The notes under the pieces were generated by a model. The model searched no databases and was not told the DNA's origin. It worked only from the letters and a program-made list of their open reading frames with translations. The position numbers and the translations under genes were made by a program. Shown in pieces: positions 35,873-46,184 of a stretch of 64,000 nt of DNA; the stretch's first letter is position 1, and each line of letters begins with the position of its first letter. The DNA comes from Blastocladiella emersonii ATCC 22665 (taxonomy: Eukaryota > Blastocladiomycota > Blastocladiomycetes > Blastocladiales > Blastocladiaceae), in assembly GCA_025594325.1 (NCBI GenBank), contig JANHCV010000003.1, positions 248,001 through 312,000 of the forward strand, read 5' to 3'.

Positions 35873-36145
35873 GGTGTCAAAACGTGTGGTTGTGGTTGCA
35901 AGGTGGTAAGGGGGATAGCTTTAGCGATCGAGGCGGAGCAGCGGGGTCCGAGTTGCTGACGTGGCTTGTCTCGTTGTGGCGCAACGCGAACTTCACGGCG
36001 AACGAGCACGGCTTCTGTGAGGGACCGCCCTATCCTGCACCATCTCCGAGCATTTCCTGACACGATCCGGCTCGACGGATGTGGTTAGATTGAAAGCAGA
36101 TGTGACCGTTGATGAGTTGAGACTAGTAACAGGAATGAAATTAAA

Positions 36146-36709
36146 CTACCCAGAAAATGTGACAGGCAGTAGAACAATCGGAAACGCGGGGAGCACAGCG
36201 GTCCCAAGGGGTCCCGTACACGGGACTGCGTGGGTGCAAGGTGCAGGGCGCAGGCTTGCAAGGTTGAGACCCTCCATGCCAGCAATCGAATCGCAAAGAT
36301 TCTTGTCGTCAAGCAGTTTGGGGATTGCGCGAAGCACTGCGTGAACTCCAGTCACGTCGTTGCGGTACACGAACGCGCGAACTGTGTCACGCATCGACGC
36401 CATCTGGGTCTGAACGGTCCGCTCAAGCTCGGCGCGCGCAGTCCAGTTTTCCGCGACAGCTTCCCAGATCCAGGTTGGGACCTCGCTCGTCCATTGGGGC
36501 ACAAGGTAGTTGACCACGTATCCCGGATCGTGCGAAAGCAAGGTGGTGAAGAGTCCGAAATTGAGCGGACCTGGTGGCGCGGGCGTATCGCGCAGACGGG
36601 TAACCCAATCAAAGATTGCGGCCGTTCGATCCCGTGGAATGGGTACACCGGGATAGCGCCGAACGAGTGCCGCGAGTAGTGTTTCAAGGCGGTCGGCATT
36701 GAATGGCAT
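36146..36709 (-). pseudogene. Open segment downstream of, and in frame with, F-box-like gene 2
   Basis: 188 codons starting MPFNADRLETLLAALVRRYP, separated from the upstream gene only by TAG-GCC and in the same frame. Content is protein-like (for example IPRDRTAAIFDWVTRLRD and WTARAELERTVQTQMA), with the same composition as the gene before it. Most simply this is the former C-terminal part cut off by a nonsense change. A separate small gene or stop-codon readthrough are alternatives. Confidence 0.4.
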
Positions 36710-36712
36710 GGC

Positions 36713-38517
36713 CTACCACGAGAAAGTGCAGGCGCGCTCGCTCGCGACCGCGCCAAGGAACCGACTCGCCAGGGTTTGGCCAGCGAGATTGGGAGCGTTA
36801 GCTGCAATGCGGGCACCCTCCTGATCAAAGAAATCGAGCGCGCGCACAAAGATGAAGTCGCTCCGTGAGTAAGCAAGGAAGCGCCAGATAAATTTGCGGG
36901 CCATGCTGACATGATAGTATTCGGCGAGGACGCGCGAAATGACGATGAGGCTGACAAGGTACGGATCGATTGGTGACTGCGGGCTGGTCAAGTAGTCAAT
37001 GAGAGGTTCCGACGCGTGCGGGCCTGCAAGCGCTACAGACGCCAAGCTCAGCAGGCTGATATTGAGAGACGATACGAAGCTGCAAAGCCCTGGCCAAGCC
37101 TGTGGCTGCGCAAAGGTGATATCGCTTGCAACTACAGGGCAAACCGTCAGTATGAGTATGATGCGCTGCTTTCCGCGGCATGTCGAGAAAACGTGCCTCG
37201 CGACAAAACCCAGCGGCAATCGTGGTGCTGAGCCCACTCGCGGAAGCTGGCGGCGCCTGAGCCGCAAGAGTCCGAAATCATGGCCGCGACGACGGGAACC
37301 CAGTCCGTATCTTTGATGATCCCGATCTCCACAAAGTACGGGACCAGTTGAAGCTGCCCCGCACGGACAAAGTCGAGAACGGCATTCGCAACAAGTGGAA
37401 TCCGCGTGGGTTCAAAGGCAACGTCCTGGCGGTCAAAGTGATCATACACGACCCGGAACAAGTCGGCCTGGCGCGTGTCCGTGATGTAGTTTGCTATAAT
37501 GTTCTGGAAGTGGCGGGAGACCTCCAAGCCCTTGAGGATTTCAAGCACCTGTGGGACCACGTGAACCGCGTCGCTCCGCAACTGCATATTTCCAAGGTAC
37601 ACGTCGCACACTTCAAAGTCGGATGCGAATTGGCGAAACCGCTCCGATCTGGCCTGGTTGTGGTCGATGCAGATCCGAAGGGCCTCGGGGTTCCAGTAGG
37701 TGAGGGACGCGAGCATAAGCGACTCGACAAAGTTCGCTTCGTGATCTTCATCGACGTGCAATTCGGCTGCGCTCAAGCGTTCGCGGGTCGCAGAGTCCTC
37801 GGTGAGCCAGAACCACAACCAAGCCCGCATAGGCGCGCGAATCGAGAGGAGCTCGGGAATGAGTCCGAGGAGACGTTCGAGACACCCCTTCAAATTGTCC
37901 ATGTCGTCGGCGAAGAGGAAGAAGTGAGGGAGCATGAGAAGCTCCGGCGCCGGGCCAAACGTGGCGACAATCCGAGACTCGGGGAATACTTTTGCTATGA
38001 CTCCAGCTCGCCGGTATTCGCGGTAAACGGCCTGGAGATTTTTGATTGGCGCTAAAGCTGCAGGCTTTGGCTGGTAGAGAGCGTCAAGGACTGCGGTCGA
38101 GAAAGGGTGGGAGGTGCGCGCACGGACCACCGCAGGCTCGCCGCCGCCACGAAGGCCGCCAGTGCCGTCCCGCAACTTGCCGGGAAAGAGCGACTTGAGG
38201 TACCAAGCAAAGGGGAGCTGGAGCTGTGCAGAATTCGGATGTTCGGTGTCAAACACGGCGCCGGGTAGACAGTCAAGCTTGTTGCCGTCGATATCGAAGC
38301 ATTGATCCAGGTACTGATCGAATGTTATGGTGTTAACGACTTGCAGCGCCCAAGTGCGGCGGACATGATTCGACGCAACGGCGCTGTAGCTGGCGCGAGA
38401 AGCAGCGGCGAGCTGACGCCGAGCGAGGGCAAGCGCAAACACCGGCTCGAGAATCTCCGGTGGTAGATGAGGTCGATGCATCAAGTTATTGTGCTCCATG
38501 GGTGCCGTGCATTGCAT
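36713..38517 (-). CDS. F-box-like protein 2 (orphan), with a GC-AG intron
   Basis: Exons 38517-37197 and 37131-36713; 1740 nt, 579 aa. The start is MQCTAPMEHNN (an internal Met at 38499 is possible). The F-box-like start is HLPPEILEPVFALALARRQL; the remainder is helical and unrecognised. The two open frames join in phase only through a 65 nt intron that begins GCACGT, contains CTGAC 17-21 bases before its end, and ends TGTAG, giving VLSR|VASDITFAQPQ. The gene ends at TAG 36713-36715, yet an open frame continues three bases later (see 36146-36709). Softer codon use than flanking housekeeping genes. Confidence 0.6.
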
Positions 38518-38682
38518 AAAGAGGATCGGTGAGGAGCGCAAGTGTCCCGTCGCGCTCGTTTCAGCGAGGCAGCCGCTTGCGGGACGTCACGATGACCGAG
38601 TGTGAGCGCAGGTGTGAGCGGCGCGACAAAAGGTTCTCTCGCGTCCGCCCTCACACACGCTCTTCGCTCATCAACCTGTCTA

Positions 38683-38840
38683 ACATGGAGCGCAATATTC
38701 ATGAATCAAACATCATGCAGCGCTTACCGCGACTGCCAATCGAGGTCATCGAGCGAATTCACACTGCCATTCAGTGTCTTTCTACCCGCTAAACAACGTC
38801 TCTCGATTGAGCCTTGGAGGCTATCAAATATTTTTTGAGT
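38683..38840 (+). pseudogene. Relic of an F-box-like N-terminus
   Basis: The plus strand encodes MQRLPRLPIEVIERIHTAI, then the match continues in another frame (VFLPAKQRLSIEPWRL), resembling LPPEILEPVFALALARRQL of the divergent neighbour. Frame-broken and without a body, so a remnant of the same gene type. Confidence 0.45.
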
Positions 38841-38877
38841 TGATTGCACGCGAATAATAAGCACAAAGTCTCTCAAC

Positions 38878-41800
38878 CTATCCCTGGACGCCGTTCGGCC
38901 GCGCCGCTTCCGCGCCGTGCGCGTCGACGGCGATGGTCAGTGGCACGGCCGCGGCGACATCGCCGCCCTTGCCGACGGCGAGCGCCGAGAGCGGCGACGC
39001 GACCGAGTCGTCGCGGGGCGTGTAGGTCGGGTTGAACCCGTCGATGGACGTGAGGAAGTAGGTCTTGATCATGCCCTTGCCGGGGATACCCATTTCGCCG
39101 CGCGGCTCGAAGTGGTAGCCACCCATGGCCTCGAGGCGGTCGTACGTGGTCTCGCTGATCTGGATCTTCATGGGCACGCCCGACGACTCCATCTTGCTGG
39201 CGATCGAAATCGTGTCGCCGAACAGGCAGTACCGCGGCATCTTGCGGCCGACGACGCCCGCCACGACGGGGCCCGTGTGGATGCCGATACGCATGCGCAG
39301 CGTCACATCAGGGCGGTGACGGATCTTGATCGAGTTGATGGCCTTGACGAGGTGGATCGCGAGCTTGGCCATCTCGCTCAGGTGCTTGTTGCCTACGCGC
39401 CGCATCAAGAGTCAGTGGACCATCACCGCGCATCGACTTCATGACAGGAAACGCGTACCGTTCGGGCGCGGCACGCCGGACGCGACCATGTACGAGTCGC
39501 CGATCGTCTCGACCTTATACACGTCGTACTGCTCGATGATCTCGTCAAAGGATGAGTACAGGTCGTTGAGCATGTCGACGACGTCGAGCGGGCGCGCCGC
39601 CGACGAGATGGCCGTGAACCCGACGAGATCCGTGTACAGGACCGTGGCGTCCGGGTACGTGGTCGGGACGACCGACTCGCCGCGCATGAGCTGGGCGGCG
39701 ATGGACTCGGGCAGAATCTCCTTGATGAGCGACTGCGACTTGGTGCGCTCCACGTCGAGCAGGTCGATGAGCGCCTTCATTTCTGCCTCCTTCTGCTCCT
39801 GCTTGGCCTTGATGGCGGCCTTCTTGGCGTTCTCCTCGGTCAGGTCGCGCACGATGCCCGTGAACAGGTGGAACTCCTCCTCCTTGACCTCGGAGACGAA
39901 GATGCACGTTGGGAACTCGCTGAAAAGGAAATCGACGTAAGCCGCGTCGGCGAGCAGTGCAGAAAAACGAGTCAGCGTACCTGCCGTCCTTCTTCTTGGC
40001 GTTGATGTACGTCGCCGATCCGATGGCGCGCTTGACTCCCGTGCGCATGTAGTTGCGCAGGAACCCGTCGTGCTGAACGGCGATATGGTGCGGCTGCAGC
40101 ATCTTGATGTTCTGGCCAATGACGTCGGCGGCGGCGTGGCCGAACATGCGCTCGGCGGCGAGGTTGAACCGGATGAGCGTGCCGTCGGGAAGGATGTTGA
40201 TGATGCCGTCAGCGACCGTGTTGAGGACCGAGTTGAGCGTGCGTCGCTCCGTGAGCATCTTGCGCTCCGTGACGCGGATACTCGCGTCCATCTGGTACTC
40301 GCGCTGCTGAGTGGCGAGCAGCTCGTCGTTCGCCGACTCGTGCGACTTGCGCATGCTGCGCATCTCCGTGTCCTGCTGCAGGTCGAGCTCGTCCATGCGC
40401 AGCTTGATGGCGCGCTCGAGCTTGCGCATCTCCTCGGTGCTCTCGCGCCGCACGCGTTTCAGCTCCTCGGCGTGCTGCGCGACCATGGCCTTGAGCTGCT
40501 CAATCAGCCGGTTCAGCTGCTCCTGCGCGCGCGCCTGGTCCTCCATGAGCGTACGCGCGGCGACGTCGCGCGGGTCGCTCGAGACGCCGCCGTCGTCGTC
40601 GCCGCCCGCGTACCGGTTGTTGTCGTCGGGATGGTTCGAGAAGCTGCTGTTGTTGGGGAAGTTGTCGGTGGAGCCGTCGGTCGTGGCCTGGCCCTCGAGC
40701 GCGGCCGAGTCGGCGTCCGAGTTGCTGAGGGAGGACATGGACCCGATGCCGGCCATGCTGGTGACCGAGTAGTCAGTGGTCTCGTCGCCCTGCTCGACAT
40801 TGAGCTCGCGCCACTTTTTCAGGCGGAGCGCCGAGGCGGTGCGCTGCGACCGGAGCGACTGCGCCGTCTGGACCTTGTGGTGCGACTGGAGGGCCTTGAT
40901 GGCGGCCATGTGCTTGATCTCGAGCTGCATGAGCTTGATCTTCTCGCGGGCCTCGTCGATGCGCTCCTTCTCGACCGAGTAGTCGATGCGCAGCTTGGCC
41001 TCGAGCTCGTTGATGAACCGGTGCTGCGTGGCGCGCAGGAAGGCCACCTCCTCGAGCGACTTGGCCTCGGCGTCGAACCGCTCCTTGCGGTGCTTGAGCT
41101 CGAGCTGCTGCAGGTCGTGGAGCTGCTCGGCAACGTGCTTGTCGAGGGCCGACTGGTGGTTCATGCGGTACGCAAAGTCCTTGAACACCTCGGCGCGCAC
41201 GTCCTCGTTGAGGCCGCGGGTCTCGATCTCGAGCAGGGCGCGCTGCTCGCGGATCTTGCGCTCCTGCGACTCCTCGAGCTGGACGCGCTGGCGGTCGTGC
41301 TTGGAGTCGATGTGGATGATGAGGAACTCGAACCGCTTGCGGTGCTGGGCCAGCGTGTTGCGCAGCTGCATGGCCATGTGCTTGGCCTCGTCCTGGTAGC
41401 ACATCTTGGTGTCGCGCGCCTTGGCCTCCTTGTGGATCGTCGCCTGCAGCTTCTTGGTGTGCTTGCGCATCTTGCGCTCCTCGAGCATCGCCTGGTACAC
41501 GTCCTCGGCGCGCTGGAGCTCGTCGGCCTGCCGCTTGAGCAGCTGGTTCACTTCGATTTCGTCCTGCCGAATGAAAAAGGCCTCTTCCTCCTACGGTACT
41601 CGCATCGGATCGCGTCAGTGGAATGCTCGGTGAGCGACCGAGTGCGCGGAGGGACGCACCTTGCGGAACACCTCGTTCTCGGCCTGGCGGATGTGCGTCT
41701 CCATGCGGTCAATGTCTACACGACGGGCACGCGGGTGTCAGTCTCGAACTCGATCCGCTCGCGCGCGAGCACGTACCGAGCCGCAGATTCTCAAAGATGC

Positions 41801-42026
41801 GGCGCAGGATTGTGTCCATGGAGTCGCGCCACGTGGTGACGGGGTCGCCCTGCTCCTCGGCGTTGCGGTACGCGGGCTCCGAGTCGGACACGACCGACGG
41901 CGCCTGGGCAAAGTCGAAGGCGCCGAGGCCGAAGGCGCCGCCGCCGGGCGCGCCATCGGTCGCGACCGACGATGACGACGTGGGGAACCCGACGCCCGAG
42001 CCGCGGCGGACGAACGGACAGGCCAT
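38878..42026 (-). CDS. PAS/coiled-coil class III nucleotide cyclase, guanylyl type
   Basis: Exons 42026-41777, 41715-41660, 41590-39981, 39919-39459, 39392-38878; 2892 nt, 963 aa. Residues about 85-530 are charged coiled coil (EERKMRKHTKKLQATIHKEA, ELKHRKERFDAEAKSLEEVA). A PAS domain follows at about 540-640 (LNTVADGIINILPDGTLIRF, GQNIKMLQPHHI), then a linker helix and the catalytic domain at about 720-900. Both metal-binding Asp are present (VLYTDLVGFT; ETIGDSYM). The two specificity residues are of the guanylyl type: Glu in KVETIGDSY and Cys in RYCLFGDT. The transition-state Asn and Arg are replaced (DTISIASKMES instead of DTVNTASRMES). No transmembrane helix or rhodopsin is attached, so it should be soluble. 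Divergent from TECR. Confidence 0.85.
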
Positions 42027-42674
42027 GGTGTGCAAGGTGCAGGGAGAGGAGTGGGTTGCGTTGCGTCAAGTCGCGGCGGCGACGCGGGGTTGCATTCGAG
42101 GCGGGTAGAGAGAGAGCAAAGGTCCGGTGCCGTTACACACTCGCAGCACGTCCTGTCGCCGTGCACACGGTGCGGCGGGTAATCGGGGGCTCGATGTGCT
42201 GCGAGCAGGGTAGCGGGATACATGCAAAGGAGGGCTTTGTAATAGCTCGCGTGGGTTGAAGAGCGGCATCGGGCCTAGCGCGCGGGTTCCCCGATGCCTC
42301 GCACCCGCGGGGGGCGCGCCCCGCGCAGTGCATATCCCTGCCGCCGCCCCTGGCGCGTCTGATTCGCGCTGGCCATCGCCAAGAAGCCTCGTGGGCGAGA
42401 AAGCGGGGCAGCGCGCGGGAGAAACAAGCAAGCATGGCGCGCACGCGGGAGACGGCAGGCGGGCGGAGACGCGTCGCGCCACCGCGAGACGCCGCGTGAG
42501 CGTCACGCCGTGGCGGCCGGTGACATCACATTTTCGGGGACACGGGCCCCAACGCGCGACCGCGTGGCCCCAACCGTGGTGGTCGCTGCCGCCGCGTGGT
42601 CACCGCCGATCCTTCGTCTCCGCGCTCGCCCTCTCCCTCCCGCTGGACCGGATCAGGACCTCCACCACACTACC
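42027..42674. other. Divergent promoter region of the cyclase and TECR genes
   Basis: About 650 bp, GC-rich, no coding signal that fits a family. No TATA box seen. Confidence 0.5.
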
Positions 42675-43834
42675 ATGAAGCTCACCTGTGTCAGCCGCAG
42701 CGGCAAGGAGCTCGCCGTGCTCGAGCTCCCGGGCAACGCCAACGCCGTGACCGTCGCCGAGCTCAAGGCCGCGTTCCACGCCACGAGTGCGTTTCCGGCG
42801 CGCGCGTGGGCAGCCGCCTCGCTACGTTGAGCGGGATCACTGACGTCGGATCACGTTTGCGCGGCGTTTAGACAAGAAGGCGACGCCCGACCGCCAGCGC
42901 TGGACGTTCGGTACGGCCTCTCCGCGTCAAACGCGACGGATCACGCGAGTACTGACCTCAGCCCCACAGGCAAGAAGGTGCTCGACGACGACGCCAAGAC
43001 GCTGTGGTCGTACCGCGTCGAGGACGGCGCGACGGTGCAGTTCAAGGACCTGGGCCCGCAGATTGGCTGGCGCACCGTGTTCCTGATCGAGTACCTCGGG
43101 CCCATGCTCATCTACCCGGTCTTCTTCCACTTCGGGCACCTGATCTACGGGCAGGACTTTGAGCACACGCCGACGCAGGGCCTGCTGTACTCGATGCTGA
43201 TGCTGCACTTCTTCAAGCGCGAGCTCGAGACGCTGTTCGTGCACCGCTTCTCGCACGGCACCATGCCGCTGTTCAACGTGTTCAAGAACTCGTTCCACTA
43301 CTGGATCCTCAGCGGCGTGCTCATCGCCTGGCACGTCTTCTCGCCCAACGCCGTCCCCGAGTACTCGGAGGAGTGGCGCGCCGCCTGCATGGCCCTGTTT
43401 GCCGTACGTTTGTCTCGGGCGTTGGACGCGTGGATCGTACTGACCCGGCACCATCTCCCCCAACACAGTTTGGCCAGACGTCCAACTTTTTGACGCACAT
43501 GACGCTGCGCAACCTGCGCCCCGCCGGGTCCAAGGAGCGCAAGATCCCGTACGGCTACGGCTTCTCGCTCGTCTCGTGCCCCAACTACTTTTTCGAGACC
43601 CTGTCGTGGCTCGCTGTGCTGCTGCTGTCGCAGAGCTGGGCCGGTACGCGTTTCTTGCGGTGTTGCCGACCCCCGCACCGACGCTGACCCACATGTGCGA
43701 CCGTAGCCCTGATCTTCTTCGTGTTCGCCGTCGGCCAGATGTTCCTGTGGGCGCAGAAGAAGCACAAGGCGTACCTCAAGGAGTTCAAGGACTACCCGAA
43801 GAACCGCAAGGCCATGTTCCCCTTCATCGCCTAA
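42675..43834 (+). CDS. TECR: Very-long-chain enoyl-CoA reductase (TECR/Tsc13)
   Basis: Exons 42675-42786, 42872-42910, 42970-43403, 43469-43643, 43707-43834; 888 nt, 295 aa. Known role: last step of the ER fatty-acid elongation cycle, reducing trans-2-enoyl-CoA with NADPH. The N-terminal 80 residues have the ubiquitin-like fold typical of TECR (LPGNANAVTVAELKAAFH, WSYRVEDGATVQFKDLG). The steroid 5-alpha-reductase-type membrane domain follows (LIEYLGPMLIYPVFF, KRELETLFVHRFSHGTMPL, NSFHYWILSG, IPYGYGFSLVSCPNYFFE). It ends in the basic KKHKAYLKEFKDYPKNRKAM. Length and order match the family. Confidence 0.92.
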
Positions 43835-44162
43835 GCTGTAGGGGACCGCGGAAGCCGGATCAAGAGCTGTATCAATACACCCACTCCACTCCCACACCCG
43901 ACGTTGACCTAGTGCGGTGCCCACGGGCGTTTGCTCGAAAGCAGGGCCGGCAGGGTAATCGGCTCAGGGTTGAAGTCTATCGGGAGCGCCCACGTCCGAG
44001 TTCCCACTGCCCGAAGCGGAGTGCCGACCCCCGGCTTTCCCTCTCTTCCGCTCTCCCCTCTCCCCTCTCCCTGGATCTGCACCCGACTTCCATGTAACAA
44101 CGCATCATCGTCCTCGACTTGCAGCAAGTTAGCGAATCCAATTGCACAACGCGGATCCCGGA
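43835..44162. other. Intergenic and 5' leader of 7TM gene 1
   Basis: Pyrimidine-rich tract at about 44030-44075, then ATGTAA at 44092-44097. No gene seen. Confidence 0.4.
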
Positions 44163-45990
44163 ATGGTAGCGTCTTCGCCGTCGTCGGGCTGCTGCATGGG
44201 ACCTGCAGGCTGATGCATGCGCCGTCTGTTGCGAGTAGAGCGATCCAGCACCACCACCAGTACAGACAGCAACAACTACGGCGACGAGGGTGCCCGGGAG
44301 CGGGACCGGCGGTGGCAACGGTGGAGGGGGCGGCGGGGGTGGTCGAGCGAGCAGCGGGTCGTGGACGCTGACGGGAACCGCCGCGACCCTGACCTCGTCC
44401 GCCTCGGCCGGCCCTGCAGCGCCGACGGGTACCGGTACCGATCCACTGTCGAATGGCAGTAGCAGCACGGCCACCGGCTCATCACCACCACAAGCCGCGG
44501 CCACCGACCGGCCCGCCCCTGCCACGGCCACGCGCGCGTGGCCCAACGCCGACCGCGACCGCGACCGCGACGAACTGCTCGACTGCCCAGCGTGGTGGGG
44601 CACGGGCAACGGTCCGGGCTTTGGCGCTGGTGGCGGGACCGGCGCCGGTAGTGGCGACGGCGGGTTCGGGCCCGGGACGGGGACGGGCGGCGGATGGCAC
44701 GGTCGGCGGCTGCCGTTCGACGCGTCGGACCCGTCCACGGCGACCTCGGCGCTGACGAGCCGCGAGTGCATGGGCGTGTCGACCGTCTCCCTCGCGACGA
44801 CGGCGGTGAACCAAGCGCTCGTCGGCGCGCTCCTGCTACAGATGGCGTACGCGGCGTGCGCGGGCGCGCCGCGCGGTCGGATCGGGCTCGCGATGCACAC
44901 GGCGGGCGCGCTGCTGGCGGTGAGCATGTCGCTCGACGCGTGGGCGGTGCCGATTGTTGGGTACGGTCGGCGGCGCGGGCAGAACCTGGTGCGGATGGCC
45001 GTGGCGTGGATGCAGCTCGTGGCGATCGTCCTGATCAGCGGCGTCATGGTGCGGCGGTCGCTGGCGATCCGCGTCGCGATGCCGTTCGCGGTGCTCGCAG
45101 CGCGGGTCCTAACGGGCGCGTTCCTCGTGATTCTGCTCACGGTGCGCGTGCTCGGCACGATGGTCGAGGTGCAGAGCTTCGTCGACGACGTGTCCCCGTT
45201 CGCGCGCGTCGGGTCGCGCCAGGTCCTGCGCACGCTCATCAACTGCGCGTCTGCCGTGTACGTGCTGTACATGGAGACGTTCATCTCGTCGGTCATCTTC
45301 AGCTACCGCGAGGGCCGCCACGGGACCGCCGCGCGGCGCCGCGCGCAACAGCGGCTACGCGCGCAGCAGCAAGCAGGCGGCGATCCGCGGCGGCCACGGC
45401 TCGCGCGCGCCAAGTCGCTCACGCAGCGGGTACGGCGTCGCGCGCGGCGGTGCTGGGCGTCCCCGACGAGCCGGCTGCGGCTGCTGTACTCGGTCGCCAT
45501 CACCTTCTTCTTTCTCCTGCAGGCGGCGCTGCAGCTGCTCAACCTGTACGGGCTGACCTGGTTCACGCCCTTCTACGGGTTTGCCTGGACATTGGTGCTG
45601 GTCCGGCAGTTCGAATTCCGCCTCGAGCTCGAGGAGCAGCCCGCCGCCTACAACCTGCCCAAGATCCCAACCACGGTGCTCGTCGCCGAGACCGCGCCCG
45701 CTGTGGCCCCCGGCCCGCCCGTCGACCCGCTCGCGGTCGCGGCTGCCGCGTCGCGTCGCCGGATCCTCCTGTCGGGCCGGCTCACCGGCACGACGAACAG
45801 TTCGGGGGCGTCGGGCCGCACCACGCCGCACGGGCACCGGCACCCCCCGCCGGTCGGCGGGCTCGGCCAGTTCAACGAGCACCTGATGCGGTCGTCGGGC
45901 ACCGCGACCATCTCGACCATGTCGTCGTCGGCCCACAGCCAGTGCGCGCACGACGAATCGTGCTGCACCGGCACCGGGCGCGCGGCGTGA
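44163..45990 (+). CDS. Orphan seven-transmembrane protein, array gene 1
   Basis: Main exon 44239-45990. The frame has no ATG before the first helix but reaches a TAG at 44236-44238 that looks like an intron acceptor. An ATG followed directly by GTAGCG at 44163 would make exon 1 just the start codon (73 nt intron), giving 584 aa; this start is tentative. After a Gly/Pro/Ser-rich leader come seven hydrophobic segments, among them AVNQALVGALLLQMAYAAC, VLRTLINCASAVYVLYMETF, LLYSVAITFFFLLQAALQLL and FYGFAWTLVLVRQFEFRLEL. Shared with the next two genes: an M/F-E-T/G motif at the end of TM5 with a nearby YR, a basic third loop, and an R..EFR/L-E motif after TM7. A receptor-like role is inference; no known GPCR class motif was seen. 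Confidence 0.65.
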
Positions 45991-46184
45991 GGCGTAAGAT
46001 CATCCATACAAAGAGCTACACCGTTTTGTTGTCCAGCATAGATCGGCGTGTTAGGGTAGAGGCGAGATCGCGGTGTGGCCAGTCCGGTCGGCTTGGCCGG
46101 TCGCGGCGGCTCCCTCCCATTGCCGATCGCCCTCTTCCCTCTCGATCCCTTCTCTCTTCTGCAACGCAAACGGCTCCCTATGCA

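Noticed and set aside
37132-37200. Frameshift in F-box-like gene 2
   Set aside because: A 65 nt GCACG...TGTAG intron with a CTGAC branch-like site restores the frame exactly, so a frameshift is not needed.
40070-41839. 589-codon plus-strand open frame opposite the cyclase
   Set aside because: It is antisense to the coiled-coil and PAS coding exons and has a Leu/Val/Arg-only texture typical of reversed coiled coils.
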